Of a stretch of 64,000 nt of DNA, positions 25,406 through 34,678 are shown in pieces. The stretch lies in assembly GCA_944323135.1 (NCBI GenBank), contig CALURI010000003.1, positions 62,001-126,000 of the forward strand, written 5' to 3'. The stretch comes from Candidatus Gastranaerophilales bacterium (GTDB taxonomy: Bacteria; Cyanobacteriota; Vampirovibrionia; Gastranaerophilales; Gastranaerophilaceae). The position numbers and the translations under genes are program-made. The first letter of the stretch is position 1, and each line of letters starts with the position of its first letter. Below the pieces are notes generated by a model that saw only the letters and a program-made list of their open reading frames with translations, ran no database searches and was not told the origin of the DNA.

Positions 25406-27011
25406 TTATCTTCCTCATAAATCTTTGAGCTAACTCATATGCATATTCCATTTTGAATATTAAATTTAATCCTGTATAGCATACAAGACATAAAATACCT
25501 ACTGATGCGATTTTTATTATTTCAAATAGTGATTTAGGCATATGAATGAATTTGTCAAAACCGTATGCTAAGCCAAAACATAATATCAGTGATATAACTC
25601 CGGCAATAGACATTTTTAATAGATTTGTAAATAGACCTTTGTAATCCATTCTGACTTTTTTATAAATTAAACTGCCAAGCACGCAGGCATTGAATAGAGT
25701 TACAAGTGAGGTAGATAGTGTAATTCCGCCTATTCCCATGTGCATTTTGCTTATGAATATTACGTTAAGCAGATATTTTAATACGATTGATGAAAAGGCT
25801 ACGATAAAAGGAGTTTTTGAATCATTGAAAGAATAGTAAACTCTTGTGATAGAATCTCTGAATACATAAGGTAATATTGAAACAGATAGGAACCACAATG
25901 CTTCAGTTACCATAAATGTCGCATTAGCGTCAAATACTCCACGTTCAAAGATTAATCGAACGGCGTCCATTCCAACAGTTAGAATTCCTATGATAATTGG
26001 AATTGCTGCAAAGAAAAGAACTCCTACGCCTTTATTAAAATATGTTTTGATTCCGTCCAAATCTTTTTCTGCTACGAGTCTAGAAAAAATTGGAAATAAC
26101 GGAACTAAAAAAGCTGTAACCAAAATACCTACAGGAAATTGAAAAACTCTGTTTGCGTATCCGATTGCTGTCCAAGCTCCTTCTGAAATAGATGATGTGA
26201 AAAACATATCAACATAAATATGAATTTGTCCGACAGTAGAGCTTAATACTGCTGGGAATAAAAGTTCCATTATTTCTTTAAAATTAGGGTTATTTGTAAA
26301 TTCAAAGTTTGGTCGCCATTTGAAACCGAGCTTTCTAACATTCGGATACTGGATTACAAGCTGTAATATTGCACCTACTGTAGTTGCCCAAGCAAGTGCG
26401 TAACCTTTGGCGTCATTCGGGACAGCCATAACTACTCCGATTATTGCCGCACTCATTATAATCGGTGATAAATTCGGCAGCATAAACTGTTTGTAAATAA
26501 TTAGTATTCCGTAATAAATTCCGACTATTCCGCCGATTATTAAAAGCGGGGTCATAATTTTTAAATGTTCTGCAGCTAAATTAATCATATCAGCAGAGCC
26601 GTTTGAGATGATTAATCCCATAATTTGACGCGGAAATACAAACATTATAACTGATAAAATAAGGAAAAATATTGTTGTTGCTGTCATAAAAGTTGAATAT
26701 AATTTATTTACAGCTTCTTCTGGTTTTTCTTTTAAACTTGGAATAAGTTTTGAAAATACAGCAACTGTTGCGCTGTGAAAAGGACCTCCTACCCCGCCGA
26801 GAAGTATTAGTGATAAAGAAGGAATCTGATATGCATAATAATATGCATCTGATACCAAAGTCGCTCCATAGTAGTTTGCAATAACAATATCTCTGATAAA
26901 GCCTATAAGTTTGCTTATTATTGTAACCACTGCAATTATCCAGGCGGCTTTAAGTACACTCATAGATTTATTATCTTTTTCTTTTTCACCAATTTCTAAT
27001 TTATTATCCAT
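25392..27011 (-). CDS. murJ: Lipid II flippase MurJ
   Basis: A 539-residue MOP-superfamily membrane protein with about 14 transmembrane helices, which moves lipid-linked peptidoglycan precursor across the inner membrane. It has the N-terminal signature (ISKLIGFIRDIVIANYYG, about residues 38-55), AYYYAYQIPSL, and the central GVFDANAT segment typical of MurJ. It lies 6 nt downstream of the SpoIID-like gene and overlaps tsaC, forming a three-gene operon whose first two members both concern cell wall. Confidence 0.95.
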   Translation of the reverse strand: MDNKLEIGEKEKDNKSMSVLKAAWIIAVVTIISKLIGFIRDIVIANYYGATLVSDAYYYAYQIPSLSLILLGGVGGPFHSATVAVFSKLIPSLKEKPEEAVNKLYSTFMTATTIFFLILSVIMFVFPRQIMGLIISNGSADMINLAAEHLKIMTPLLIIGGIVGIYYGILIIYKQFMLPNLSPIIMSAAIIGVVMAVPNDAKGYALAWATTVGAILQLVIQYPNVRKLGFKWRPNFEFTNNPNFKEIMELLFPAVLSSTVGQIHIYVDMFFTSSISEGAWTAIGYANRVFQFPVGILVTAFLVPLFPIFSRLVAEKDLDGIKTYFNKGVGVLFFAAIPIIIGILTVGMDAVRLIFERGVFDANATFMVTEALWFLSVSILPYVFRDSITRVYYSFNDSKTPFIVAFSSIVLKYLLNVIFISKMHMGIGGITLSTSLVTLFNACVLGSLIYKKVRMDYKGLFTNLLKMSIAGVISLILCFGLAYGFDKFIHMPKSLFEIIKIASVGILCLVCYTGLNLIFKMEYAYELAQRFMRKINAGK

Positions 27012-27017
27012 TTATCA

Positions 27018-28754
27018 TCACCAAATATAATCATTGTCAGATTTTCCGACAAGTTCAACATATAATCTTATACCTTTTCTTGCGGAGCTTTCAAAAAATT
27101 CAGGAGATGTGAATGTAATTGTATTCCGCCCTTTTTTTATGTATTTAGATATATCTATTTCTGAGTATCTTTTATATCCAAGAATTTCTTTCGGAAGTTC
27201 AAAATTTTGTTTAAAACCGTTTATATCAACGCTTAAGGTATTTACTCCGAATTTATTATCAACTATTATTTTTGCTTTTTTATCTTTAGCGTAAAAATGT
27301 TGAGTTTCACTTTGCTGGCCTATTTCAGTTGAAATAATTATTGGTTTTGTTGAAAGAGTTATCCCTGTATAGTAGTGCTGTAAGATTTTGTCATAAGAAA
27401 AGTGCATTTCTGAACCCATAAAGCCTGCACCATATTGGCTCATCCCAACACCATGTCCAAAACCGCCGCCAAATGCATGAACTGAAATTAAATTTCCGTT
27501 TTCATCTTGGATATTATCAAAGACAACATTTGCGCTTGGTAATGCTTTGCCGTCTTTTGTCAACAGTCTTCTTACAACAAGTTCTTTATAAATTTTGTAA
27601 GTTTGAGAGCGTGTTACAATTTCCATTTCTATAATTTTTCCGGAATCGCCGCGTTTTAAAACTTTAAGTTCAACCAAATCATCTAACTTATCGCCTTTTT
27701 TAAATACAGGATGTATAAAACCCGTAGTTGATTGTGCTATAAGTGTTGTTTCAAGAGCATTTTTAAGCTCTTGTGCATCCCATTCTCTTTCCCATCTGAA
27801 ATAAGGTGAACGAATATCATAAGCATCAGGTCTTGATTTATAATATTCACTTGCTGCCTTTTCATTATCTAAAGCTGATTGCCCTATAATATCGGGACGA
27901 GCTTTCAGATAAGGTTTTTCTGCTGAGGGAAATGCTTTTGTTTTTGGGTCAGAAAATGCATTTGAAAAACTTTCTGTATATCCTCCGGCAGTTGATGAAT
28001 ATTGAGCAAGGATTAAGTCCCAATCATAAATTGCAACAATCCCTTCGGTTTCTTTTACTGCTTGATTTGATAATTCTTTTTCAGTATTTGCTCCAAAATA
28101 CACTTGACTTGCAACGCTGTCTACAACATCATAATTCGGCGATGATTTTACGCGCGGGGAAAGTACATAATTTCTTGCTGCAACGCTTTGAGCTTTTAAA
28201 GCTTCCAAACCGAAGCTTACGGGCATTTCGTTTGGGACAACACCTTTTAGATAATCTTCAACTTCAATCATATTAACAAGGTTAAATGTTCCGTTACTGT
28301 TTGGTGTAAGCTCAAATGCTCCGTGATATAAGGCTTGTTTACCGGCACGTTTTAAACCTGTTACCCCTAAAAGTCCAAAGTTACTTGTAATCTCAATCGG
28401 CCCTTTTATTTTTTCAGGAAACATATTACCCGGGGTATAAATGTTAAACATTCCGTTTGTATAAGATATTTTAATTTCCTGATTTGTAGGATAATTCCCG
28501 ATAAGAATTCTATTATCATATATTTGGGTATCACCTGTTCCAAATACTGTTATTTCTTTGTACTGATATGTTCCAAAGTTTTGGGTTCCTATACCTACTC
28601 TGATAACTTCAGATGACGGTATATTTTGCGAAGTGGCAGCTTCCCTTGCTGCTTGCAATGTTGCCTGCGGTACTTGAGGAATTATTTGTGCAAGACAGCA
28701 GGAACCTATATTTAAAATTGTACTCAATAAAATAAGATATAATAACTTTTTCAT
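27018..28754 (-). CDS. Exported SpoIID/LytB-domain protein
   Basis: A 578-residue exported protein. The signal peptide starts at the ATG at 28754 (MKKLLYLILLSTIL); upstream in-frame starts up to 28790 would read through the promoter and are not preferred. The SpoIID domain spans about residues 150-480: VEDYLKGVVPNEMP carries the likely catalytic Glu, followed by LKAQSVAARNY, YSSTAGGYTES and GGGFGHGVGMSQYGA. SpoIID of Bacillus is a lytic transglycosylase acting on stem-peptide-free glycan. The C-terminus adds a beta-rich domain (about residues 480-578). Co-transcription with murJ fits wall remodelling. Confidence 0.92.
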   Translation of the reverse strand: MKKLLYLILLSTILNIGSCCLAQIIPQVPQATLQAAREAATSQNIPSSEVIRVGIGTQNFGTYQYKEITVFGTGDTQIYDNRILIGNYPTNQEIKISYTNGMFNIYTPGNMFPEKIKGPIEITSNFGLLGVTGLKRAGKQALYHGAFELTPNSNGTFNLVNMIEVEDYLKGVVPNEMPVSFGLEALKAQSVAARNYVLSPRVKSSPNYDVVDSVASQVYFGANTEKELSNQAVKETEGIVAIYDWDLILAQYSSTAGGYTESFSNAFSDPKTKAFPSAEKPYLKARPDIIGQSALDNEKAASEYYKSRPDAYDIRSPYFRWEREWDAQELKNALETTLIAQSTTGFIHPVFKKGDKLDDLVELKVLKRGDSGKIIEMEIVTRSQTYKIYKELVVRRLLTKDGKALPSANVVFDNIQDENGNLISVHAFGGGFGHGVGMSQYGAGFMGSEMHFSYDKILQHYYTGITLSTKPIIISTEIGQQSETQHFYAKDKKAKIIVDNKFGVNTLSVDINGFKQNFELPKEILGYKRYSEIDISKYIKKGRNTITFTSPEFFESSARKGIRLYVELVGKSDNDYIW

Positions 28755-28760
28755 AAAATT

Positions 28761-28790
28761 ATTATATGACAAAACAGGCAAAAGTAACAA
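28761..28790 (-). promoter_or_regulatory. spoIID-like operon promoter (leaderless)
   Basis: TTGTTA (28790-28785), an 18-nt spacer and TATAAT (28766-28761) lie on the minus strand, with the -10 box ending 6 nt before the ATG. It begins immediately after the stop of the upstream gene. Confidence 0.7.
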
Positions 28791-29327
28791 TTATTGTTTT
28801 TCTGTTTTTGCTTCTTCTTTTTCTTTGGATTTAGCAGATTCTTCTTTTGTCACATTTTCTTCTTTAATTATAGGAGAAGCTTCTTTTAATGGTTTATACC
28901 CGATATCTTTTATTGCTTTTGTATATTTTATTATCGGGTACACTATTGCTCCTGTCAAAGCTACAGTTGAGATAATTACACCGCCTAATGCTCCGCCAAT
29001 TGTTTTTGCAAATTTACCCATTTTGGATTTTGTTTTGATAAGAGATGCTGTTAAGGCTCCTCCTACTATAGCTCCGCCAAGAGTTGCTAAATGTGCGGCT
29101 TGGCTCAATTTCCTTTCAGAATTTATATTATATTTTCCATATTTTGTGTGAATTTCTTGGACAAGTTTTTCAAATTTGTCTTGGTTTTCTTCAGGAATTG
29201 TAAATTTGAATGTTTGACCTGTTTGAGGATATTTTGTTTCATAGATAATACGACCATCAGAAGTTTTTTCGACTTTTTTGGGGCGTGTTGCTAATATTGG
29301 ACTTGTTTTAATATTAATATCTACCAT
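28791..29327 (-). CDS. Membrane protein with glycine-rich hairpin and charged tail
   Basis: A 178-residue protein. An N-terminal soluble part (about residues 1-70, with TSDGRIIYETKYPQTGQ) is followed by two glycine/alanine-rich hydrophobic segments (about residues 77-95 and 107-132) and a Lys/Glu-rich C-terminal tail (from about residue 150). There is no signal peptide. The glycine-rich hairpin recalls membrane-inserting anchors, but no family is recognised. It is followed at once by the spoIID-like promoter. Confidence 0.72.
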   Translation of the reverse strand: MVDINIKTSPILATRPKKVEKTSDGRIIYETKYPQTGQTFKFTIPEENQDKFEKLVQEIHTKYGKYNINSERKLSQAAHLATLGGAIVGGALTASLIKTKSKMGKFAKTIGGALGGVIISTVALTGAIVYPIIKYTKAIKDIGYKPLKEASPIIKEENVTKEESAKSKEKEEAKTEKQ

Positions 29328-29378
29328 ATAATTTGTAAGTTGCGTAAAAAATTTTTTTGCTTATTTGTAAAGAAATAT

Positions 29379-30752
29379 TTACTTAACTTCCCAAGTCGTT
29401 CCTTCTTTGGAGTCTTTTAAGACAATATTAACTTCATCCAGTGCAATTCTGATTTTATCGGCAATTTCCCAATTCTTTGCATCACGTGCTTCTTTTCTGT
29501 ATGCAATTAATTCTTCCATTGAATTAAAGTCTTTGCCAAGTTTTTCGGAAACACATTTTACTGCATTTTTTAATTCATCTTCAGAAAGAGTAGGCTTTTC
29601 AAATGTGAATCCTAGTGCAGATGCTAGTTTATACAGAATTGTAAATGCATCTTTATCATCTTTGTTAGCTTTGTTTGTAAGGTCAAAAAGTATCGCAAGG
29701 GCTTTAGATGTATTTAAATCATCATCCATTGCATCAACAAACTGATTGTATTCATCAGTTTTTGTAATATCTAAATCTTCATTAATTTTTGTACGTTTGG
29801 CATTTAGCATACGTTTTACACCTGCTTGTGCTGACGAAAGTGCTTCATCTGAAAATTCAACAGGCATTCTGTAGTGATTTGTTAAAATGAAAAATCTTAT
29901 TGTATTTGAATCATATTTTTTCAATAATTCATCTATTGTTAAGAAATTTCCTAAAGATTTTGACATCTTTTCTTTATTAATAGTTACAAAACCGTTGTGA
30001 AGCCAGTAATTTACAAATGTACAGCCATTTGCACATTCTGATTGAGCAATTTCATTTTCATGGTGAGGGAAGATTAAATCTGCTCCGCCTGCGTGAATAT
30101 CTATTGTTTTGCCTAAATATTTTCTGCTCATTGCGGAACATTCGATATGCCAACCCGGTCTGCCTGTTCCCCAAGGTGATTTGTAACCGAATTTTTCATC
30201 TTTTTTCCACAATGCAAAATCTAACGGATCTTCCTTATGTTCTCCTATTTCAATCCTTGCACCGCTTTCCAATTGGTCGATAGGCTGTTTTGAAAGGTAG
30301 CCGTATTTAGGGAATTTTTTTACTCTGAAATAAACATCTCCATCTGCTTCATAAGCAAAACCTTTGTTTATTAAGTCTTTTACCATTCCTATCATTTCAC
30401 CTAATGTTTTGGTAGCAAAAGGTTCAATGTCAGGTTTCAGAGTATTTAAAGCTTTCATTGAATTTGCAAATTGTTTATACCAATATTGTGATACTTCTTC
30501 AGGAGTTTTCCCTTCTTTTTCGGCTTTTTTCAAGATTTTATCATCAACATCTGTAACATTACGGCAATAAGTAACATCATATCCTTTGAATTTTAGATAT
30601 CTGTATAAAACATCCCAAGTAATATAACATCTTGCATGCCCCAGATGTGCAAAATCATAAACTGTAGGTCCGCAGACATACATTTTAACTTTATTTTCTT
30701 CAATTGGATTGAATTCTTCTGTCTTGTTTGTATAAGAATTGTGCAATTTCAT
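29379..30752 (-). CDS. cysS: Cysteinyl-tRNA synthetase
   Basis: A class I synthetase of 457 aa, normal length. The zinc/cysteine-binding CGPTVYD, the HIGH-type motif AHLGHAR (about residues 35-41), WHIECSAM, HHENEIAQSE and the KMSKS loop KEKMSKSLGN (about residues 264-273) are all present, with a C-terminal helical anticodon-binding region. The ATG has an AGAGGGA site. Confidence 0.97.
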   Translation of the reverse strand: MKLHNSYTNKTEEFNPIEENKVKMYVCGPTVYDFAHLGHARCYITWDVLYRYLKFKGYDVTYCRNVTDVDDKILKKAEKEGKTPEEVSQYWYKQFANSMKALNTLKPDIEPFATKTLGEMIGMVKDLINKGFAYEADGDVYFRVKKFPKYGYLSKQPIDQLESGARIEIGEHKEDPLDFALWKKDEKFGYKSPWGTGRPGWHIECSAMSRKYLGKTIDIHAGGADLIFPHHENEIAQSECANGCTFVNYWLHNGFVTINKEKMSKSLGNFLTIDELLKKYDSNTIRFFILTNHYRMPVEFSDEALSSAQAGVKRMLNAKRTKINEDLDITKTDEYNQFVDAMDDDLNTSKALAILFDLTNKANKDDKDAFTILYKLASALGFTFEKPTLSEDELKNAVKCVSEKLGKDFNSMEELIAYRKEARDAKNWEIADKIRIALDEVNIVLKDSKEGTTWEVK

Positions 30753-30899
30753 ATAAAATCCCTCTTTTTATTAACAATTTTACTACAAAAAACTTGAATG
30801 TTAATTAATGTAAACAAAAATGAAACAATAAGCAATTTTATATATAAAAAATATTTATACAATATATACGTAATAGTTGAAAAACATGAGGAGATATTT

Positions 30900-31364
30900 A
30901 TGGTTGAACCGTTAAACAATGCAAGAAACAGCAATGTACCTGAAGGGTATACAAAAATCAAAATGTATGATGAAAAAGCAAAAAAGACAAAAACATTTTT
31001 GGTACCTGTTGGTAAACAAATTGAAGTAAACGGTAAAGTTTATGATCCATCTAAAGGTAAGAATAATGAAATTGTTTTTACCAGAGGACAAAATTTTAAA
31101 GAGGGTTATGATTTAATGGAAATGGCCCTTAACAGAATGGATGTAAATCAGGACGGTAAAATTGACGCAAAAGATTCATCCGGAAATCTTGCATCGAAAT
31201 TAAACAGAGATTTAGATAAAAAAGGTCTTGAAAAATACTATGTTAAAGATGCAAAAGATGTTTATTCCGATGCGGGCGTGAATAAAGGTGAAGGCGGCGT
31301 AACGTTTAGCCATGAAGGAAATGATTTTAAATACAGTATTTATTTGGAAGATAAAAATAAATAA
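30900..31364 (+). CDS. Small cytosolic-type protein with one EF-hand loop
   Basis: A 154-residue protein from the ATG at 30900 (GAGGAG site 6 nt upstream); an in-frame upstream start at 30798 lacks a site. The clear feature is a canonical calcium loop DVNQDGKIDAKD (about residues 79-90) within a helix-loop-helix. The N-terminal third is Lys-rich and beta-like, with VPVGKQIEVNGKVYDPSKG. There is no signal peptide or membrane segment, and no family is recognised. It is a single-gene unit, ended 5 nt later by a strong terminator. Confidence 0.78.
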   Translation: MVEPLNNARNSNVPEGYTKIKMYDEKAKKTKTFLVPVGKQIEVNGKVYDPSKGKNNEIVFTRGQNFKEGYDLMEMALNRMDVNQDGKIDAKDSSGNLASKLNRDLDKKGLEKYYVKDAKDVYSDAGVNKGEGGVTFSHEGNDFKYSIYLEDKNK

Positions 31365-31368
31365 AGTT

Positions 31369-31400
31369 AAAAAAGCGGTTTTTTATAAAACCGCTTTTTT
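31369..31400. terminator. Bidirectional intrinsic terminator
   Basis: The stem GCGGTTTT/AAAACCGC with loop TTAT is flanked by six A and six T. It serves the EF-hand gene (+) and the peptidase gene (-), whose stop codon lies in the loop. Confidence 0.92.
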
Positions 31401-32033
31401 AATTTCATCAAAAATTTTAAAAACAGATTCTTTTAAGTTTTCCATAGGGCATTTTTCATCAAGTTCCAGAGTAATTGTAGGAATCTGTCTTTCAACGCCA
31501 GCATAAGTGCCGAAGCTGCCGGGGGTTGGATAACCTATACTTGCTTCTGCAGGATAGTTTATTATTTGAGAAATTTTTTCTGCAATTTCTTTTGCAGGCC
31601 CGTCATAGTTTACGACTTTGTATGGAGCGTGTAGTGTAAGAATAATTTGTGGCTTAAATTCATTAATAGTATCGATAAGAAACTGTGTTTCGATTTCGCT
31701 GCCAGCGCTTTTTCCCCCGTAATAGCTTGAATTTTCATCATCACAGGTCGCATTTTCACCTTCATTTTTTCCCCAATTTTTTGTAGGGAAATTTCTGTTT
31801 AAATCAACTCCGTTAGCATTTGTTCTTTTATTCATTTGCATACCATCAGGATTTAGGCATGGTATGAATAAGAGATTTTCGGGGTTATATTTTTTTAGAT
31901 ATTCATTAATTAAAAATACTCCCTGAGGTTCGTCACCGTGTATAACTCCGATAATCAGAGCTTTTGCATTATTATTGCCGAGTAATTCTATTTTGTTATC
32001 TAATTTTGTTTTTATTGATTTTAATTTATCCAA
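31383..32033 (-). CDS. M14-family zinc carboxypeptidase (MpaA-like)
   Basis: A 216-residue metallopeptidase. The zinc ligands are seen in HGDEPQG (His and Glu, about residues 32-38) and in LTLHAP (the third ligand). NPDGMQ, then GVDLNRNFP, is the substrate-binding signature, and TLELDE carries the catalytic Glu. It resembles MpaA, which trims D-glutamyl-meso-DAP from murein tripeptide during wall recycling, but the substrate is not proven. It overlaps ftsY by 8 nt and its stop lies in a terminator. Confidence 0.88.
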   Translation of the reverse strand: MDKLKSIKTKLDNKIELLGNNNAKALIIGVIHGDEPQGVFLINEYLKKYNPENLLFIPCLNPDGMQMNKRTNANGVDLNRNFPTKNWGKNEGENATCDDENSSYYGGKSAGSEIETQFLIDTINEFKPQIILTLHAPYKVVNYDGPAKEIAEKISQIINYPAEASIGYPTPGSFGTYAGVERQIPTITLELDEKCPMENLKESVFKIFDEIKKAVL

Positions 32034-32940
32034 ATAAAGCCTCTATAAATTCTTCGCTGTTAAATTCTTTTAAATCTTCCATTTTTTCTCCGACTCCGAC
32101 AAGTTTTACGGGTAATTTTAATTCTTTTGCTACTGCAAGAACTATTGCGCCTTTTGCAGATCCGTCAAGCTTGGTGAGTGCAACGGAGGTAAGATTTACT
32201 GCTTCTGTGAATACTTTTGCCTGTTGAAGCCCGTTTTGTCCGGTATTTGCATCGAGAACAAGTATGCATTCTCTTAAAGCTTCCGGAGCTTTTTTGTCTA
32301 TGACTGATTTAATTTTTTTCAATTCTTCCATAAGGTTGAATTTATTTTGCAGACGTCCTGCTGTATCTGTTAAAATTACATCAAAATTTTCTTTTTGAGC
32401 CTTTTCTATTGCCTCATATACGACTGATGCAGGATCTGCTTTGTCACGTCTTACAATTTCGGCTCCTGCTCGTTTTGACCAAATATCAAGTTGTTCTTCA
32501 GCAGCTGCTCTGAATGTATCACCTGCTGCTATTAAAACTTTCTTCCCCTGTTCTTTAAATTTGTAAGCGAGTTTGCCTATGAGAGTAGTTTTTCCGGCAC
32601 CGTTTACACCTGTTATAAAGTAGATGTTTAATTCGTTTTCTTTATAACAAAGTTTTTTATCGCCTGCATTTTTTAAAACATTTAAAAATTCTTCTTTCAG
32701 GTATGATTTAACTTCAGAAGGCTTAATTTTTGTTTGGTTTCTTAATTTATCAACAAGTTCTGATGCGTATCCTACGCCTAAATCTGCACTGATAAGCATA
32801 TCTTCCATATCATCAAGTACAAATTCCGAAAATTCTTCTTCATTTTCAACGGAATTTACAACATTTCCGACAAGCACTCTTGCAGTATTTGAAACTGTTT
32901 CTTTAAGATTATTGAATTTGTCTTTAAAAAATCCGAACAT
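32026..32940 (-). CDS. ftsY: Signal recognition particle receptor FtsY
   Basis: A GTPase that docks ribosome-SRP complexes at the inner membrane. The NG domain is complete: a helical N domain (residues 1-90), P-loop GVNGAGKTTLIGKLA (about residues 107-121), DTFRAAAEEQL, DTAGRLQNK, TKLDGSAKGG-like TKLDGSAKGA and the closing GVGEKMEDL. There is almost no acidic A domain. The 304-aa length is normal. A TATTAT box ends 6 nt before the ATG and no Shine-Dalgarno is visible. Confidence 0.97.
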   Translation of the reverse strand: MFGFFKDKFNNLKETVSNTARVLVGNVVNSVENEEEFSEFVLDDMEDMLISADLGVGYASELVDKLRNQTKIKPSEVKSYLKEEFLNVLKNAGDKKLCYKENELNIYFITGVNGAGKTTLIGKLAYKFKEQGKKVLIAAGDTFRAAAEEQLDIWSKRAGAEIVRRDKADPASVVYEAIEKAQKENFDVILTDTAGRLQNKFNLMEELKKIKSVIDKKAPEALRECILVLDANTGQNGLQQAKVFTEAVNLTSVALTKLDGSAKGAIVLAVAKELKLPVKLVGVGEKMEDLKEFNSEEFIEALFG

Positions 32941-32946
32941 ATTGGG

Positions 32947-32952
32947 ATAATA
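32947..32952 (-). promoter_or_regulatory. ftsY -10 box (leaderless)
   Basis: TATTAT on the minus strand ends 6 nt before the ftsY ATG, downstream of the nusB terminator, so ftsY would have its own start. Confidence 0.45.
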
Positions 32953-32991
32953 ACATGAAACTGTTCAATTTGCATCATTTTTATGATAATT

Positions 32992-33022
32992 AAAAAAGAC
33001 CTATTTTGATAGGTCTTTTTTT
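32992..33022. terminator. Intrinsic terminator after nusB
   Basis: The stem GACCTA/TAGGTC with a 6-nt loop has an A run on the left and a T run on the right. It lies between nusB and ftsY, both on the minus strand. Confidence 0.88.
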
Positions 33023-33047
33023 GTAATATTTTAATTAAAATATTGGT

Positions 33048-33707
33048 TTAGTTAATCCCGTAATCTACGATAACTTTTGCAAGAATTCCGTTGATAAATG
33101 CTGCACTGTCGTCTGTTGAATATTTTTTAGCAAGTTCTAATGCTTCATCAACAACAACTTTCATTGGTGCATCTTTTATGTATAACAGTTCAACAATTGC
33201 TATACGTAAAATATCTTTATCCATTTTTACCAAGCGGCCTAAATCCCAATTTTTTGCATATTTTTGAATAATGTCATCAACTTCTTTGTGATTTTTTTGG
33301 AAGAAGTCTGCAATTTGAATTGCGTAATTTTTTACATCATTTTGAGAATCAAGAGTTGTAAATTCTGCGATTTCAAGAGCAAGTACAGCTTTTTCTGCGA
33401 TATCAATCATTTCGTTAATTCTTCCTGTCATATCTGATGTCATCGGAATAGGAACAGGAATGTTTGCTGCACCTATAGGTCTTTTTAAATTGATTTCTGA
33501 ATCTGCTTCGTAATTTTCAATTTGATCTCTCATCGCAATAAGCGAACCGAGTGAGGTTTTTAGCTCATCTTCAGCACTGCTTGTTAAAATTCTTACAGAT
33601 TTAAGTATTATATTTTCTAAATCTTCTCTTGAATAATTAGTTATTTTTTTATCAAATTGTGAAAATAATATAAATGCCAATTCTCTGGCAGCTCTGCGGG
33701 CTTGCAT
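33048..33707 (-). CDS. nusB: Transcription antitermination factor NusB, long form
   Basis: A 219-residue NusB, against about 140 in E. coli. The N-terminal ARRAARELAFILFSQ and C-terminal AIVELLYIKDAPMKVVVDEALELAKKY...FINGILAKV are the family core. The extra length is an insertion from about residue 20 to 115. Cyanobacterial NusB proteins have, as I recall, the same long architecture, and nusB-ftsY linkage occurs there too. It binds boxA RNA with NusE in rRNA antitermination. A GAGGT site precedes the ATG. Confidence 0.93.
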   Translation of the reverse strand: MQARRAARELAFILFSQFDKKITNYSREDLENIILKSVRILTSSAEDELKTSLGSLIAMRDQIENYEADSEINLKRPIGAANIPVPIPMTSDMTGRINEMIDIAEKAVLALEIAEFTTLDSQNDVKNYAIQIADFFQKNHKEVDDIIQKYAKNWDLGRLVKMDKDILRIAIVELLYIKDAPMKVVVDEALELAKKYSTDDSAAFINGILAKVIVDYGIN

Positions 33708-33829
33708 ATTTTTACCTCTTTTTTTTATAATTATAATTTTACAAGCCTAATGCTATCATGAAAAATTTTTATCTACAAGATTTTGAGTTTTAGATAAATA
33801 ATTTTAAGTTTTAATATTTTTTAATAATC

Positions 33830-34561
33830 TTATTTGCAAATTTTTAAATGAGAATGTAAATTTTTGCGTTCTGATATTTTGTCAAGTCTGTTTTTTATAA
33901 ATTCTGCATTATTTGAAAACGGTTCTTCTGATAAAAATTTTCTGTAATATCTTTGGGCATCGAATTTTTTGCCAAGTTTATCAAAGCATACTCCTATGCC
34001 TGCGTAAGCTTTATAATAATTTGGTTTTTGTTTTAAAATATTGCGCAAAACTGATGAAGCCTCTTTATATTTACCGAGTTTCATTAAAAGAGTTGATTTA
34101 TGGTCGTATGCCTTTATAAAGTCTGGTGAATTCTCTATTAATTTTTGATAAATCATTAAGGCAAGGTCATATTCTTCACATAATTCATGTGCCGCGCCCA
34201 GTTGCAAAATAGCTTCGGGGTTGTCAGGGTTTATTTGAATTGCCTGTATAAAGTTTTTTATAGCACCGCATGGAATACCATCAAGAAGATTGCATAAACC
34301 AAGCTCAAAATAAGTTTCGTAGCTTTCGGGATTTAATTCTGAGGCTGTTGTTAAATATTTGATTGCTTTTGAATATTGTTTTAAATGTTTGTAACAAATT
34401 CCAAGCCCGTAATAACTTTCAGTATTATTTCTGTCGATAAGTATTGCGTTTAAATAATTTGATACAGCTTCTTTATACATGTTTTCACGACGAAGTGCAT
34501 CTGCTTTTTCGCAGAATTTATTATCAGGCTTGTGTTGGGTTTTCTGTATTGTGGAATTCAA
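33830..34561 (-). CDS. TPR-repeat protein
   Basis: A 243-residue protein with about six tetratricopeptide repeats (for example YYGLGICYKHLKQYSKAIKY, then YFELGLCNLLDG...). There is no signal peptide, so it is probably a cytoplasmic scaffold. It starts with TTG at 34561, supported by AGAGGA 7 nt upstream. It is divergent from the pair of exported paralogues at 34.7 kb. The partner is unknown. Confidence 0.83.
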   Translation of the reverse strand: MNSTIQKTQHKPDNKFCEKADALRRENMYKEAVSNYLNAILIDRNNTESYYGLGICYKHLKQYSKAIKYLTTASELNPESYETYFELGLCNLLDGIPCGAIKNFIQAIQINPDNPEAILQLGAAHELCEEYDLALMIYQKLIENSPDFIKAYDHKSTLLMKLGKYKEASSVLRNILKQKPNYYKAYAGIGVCFDKLGKKFDAQRYYRKFLSEEPFSNNAEFIKNRLDKISERKNLHSHLKICK

Positions 34562-34642
34562 TTTATGTTCCTCTTTCTTTATTTATGATAGTTTTTTTTT
34601 CAGAAGTGAAGAACAATCATTTGATGTATAGTTTATCAATCG

Positions 34643-34672
34643 TTGGATTTATTATTTTTCTTGTGTTATAAA
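34643..34672 (+). promoter_or_regulatory. Promoter of the exported-paralogue operon (leaderless)
   Basis: TTGGAT (34643-34648), an 18-nt spacer and TATAAA (34667-34672) preceded by TGT (extended -10). The -10 box ends 6 nt before the ATG at 34679. Confidence 0.65.
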
Positions 34673-34678
34673 TTTGTT

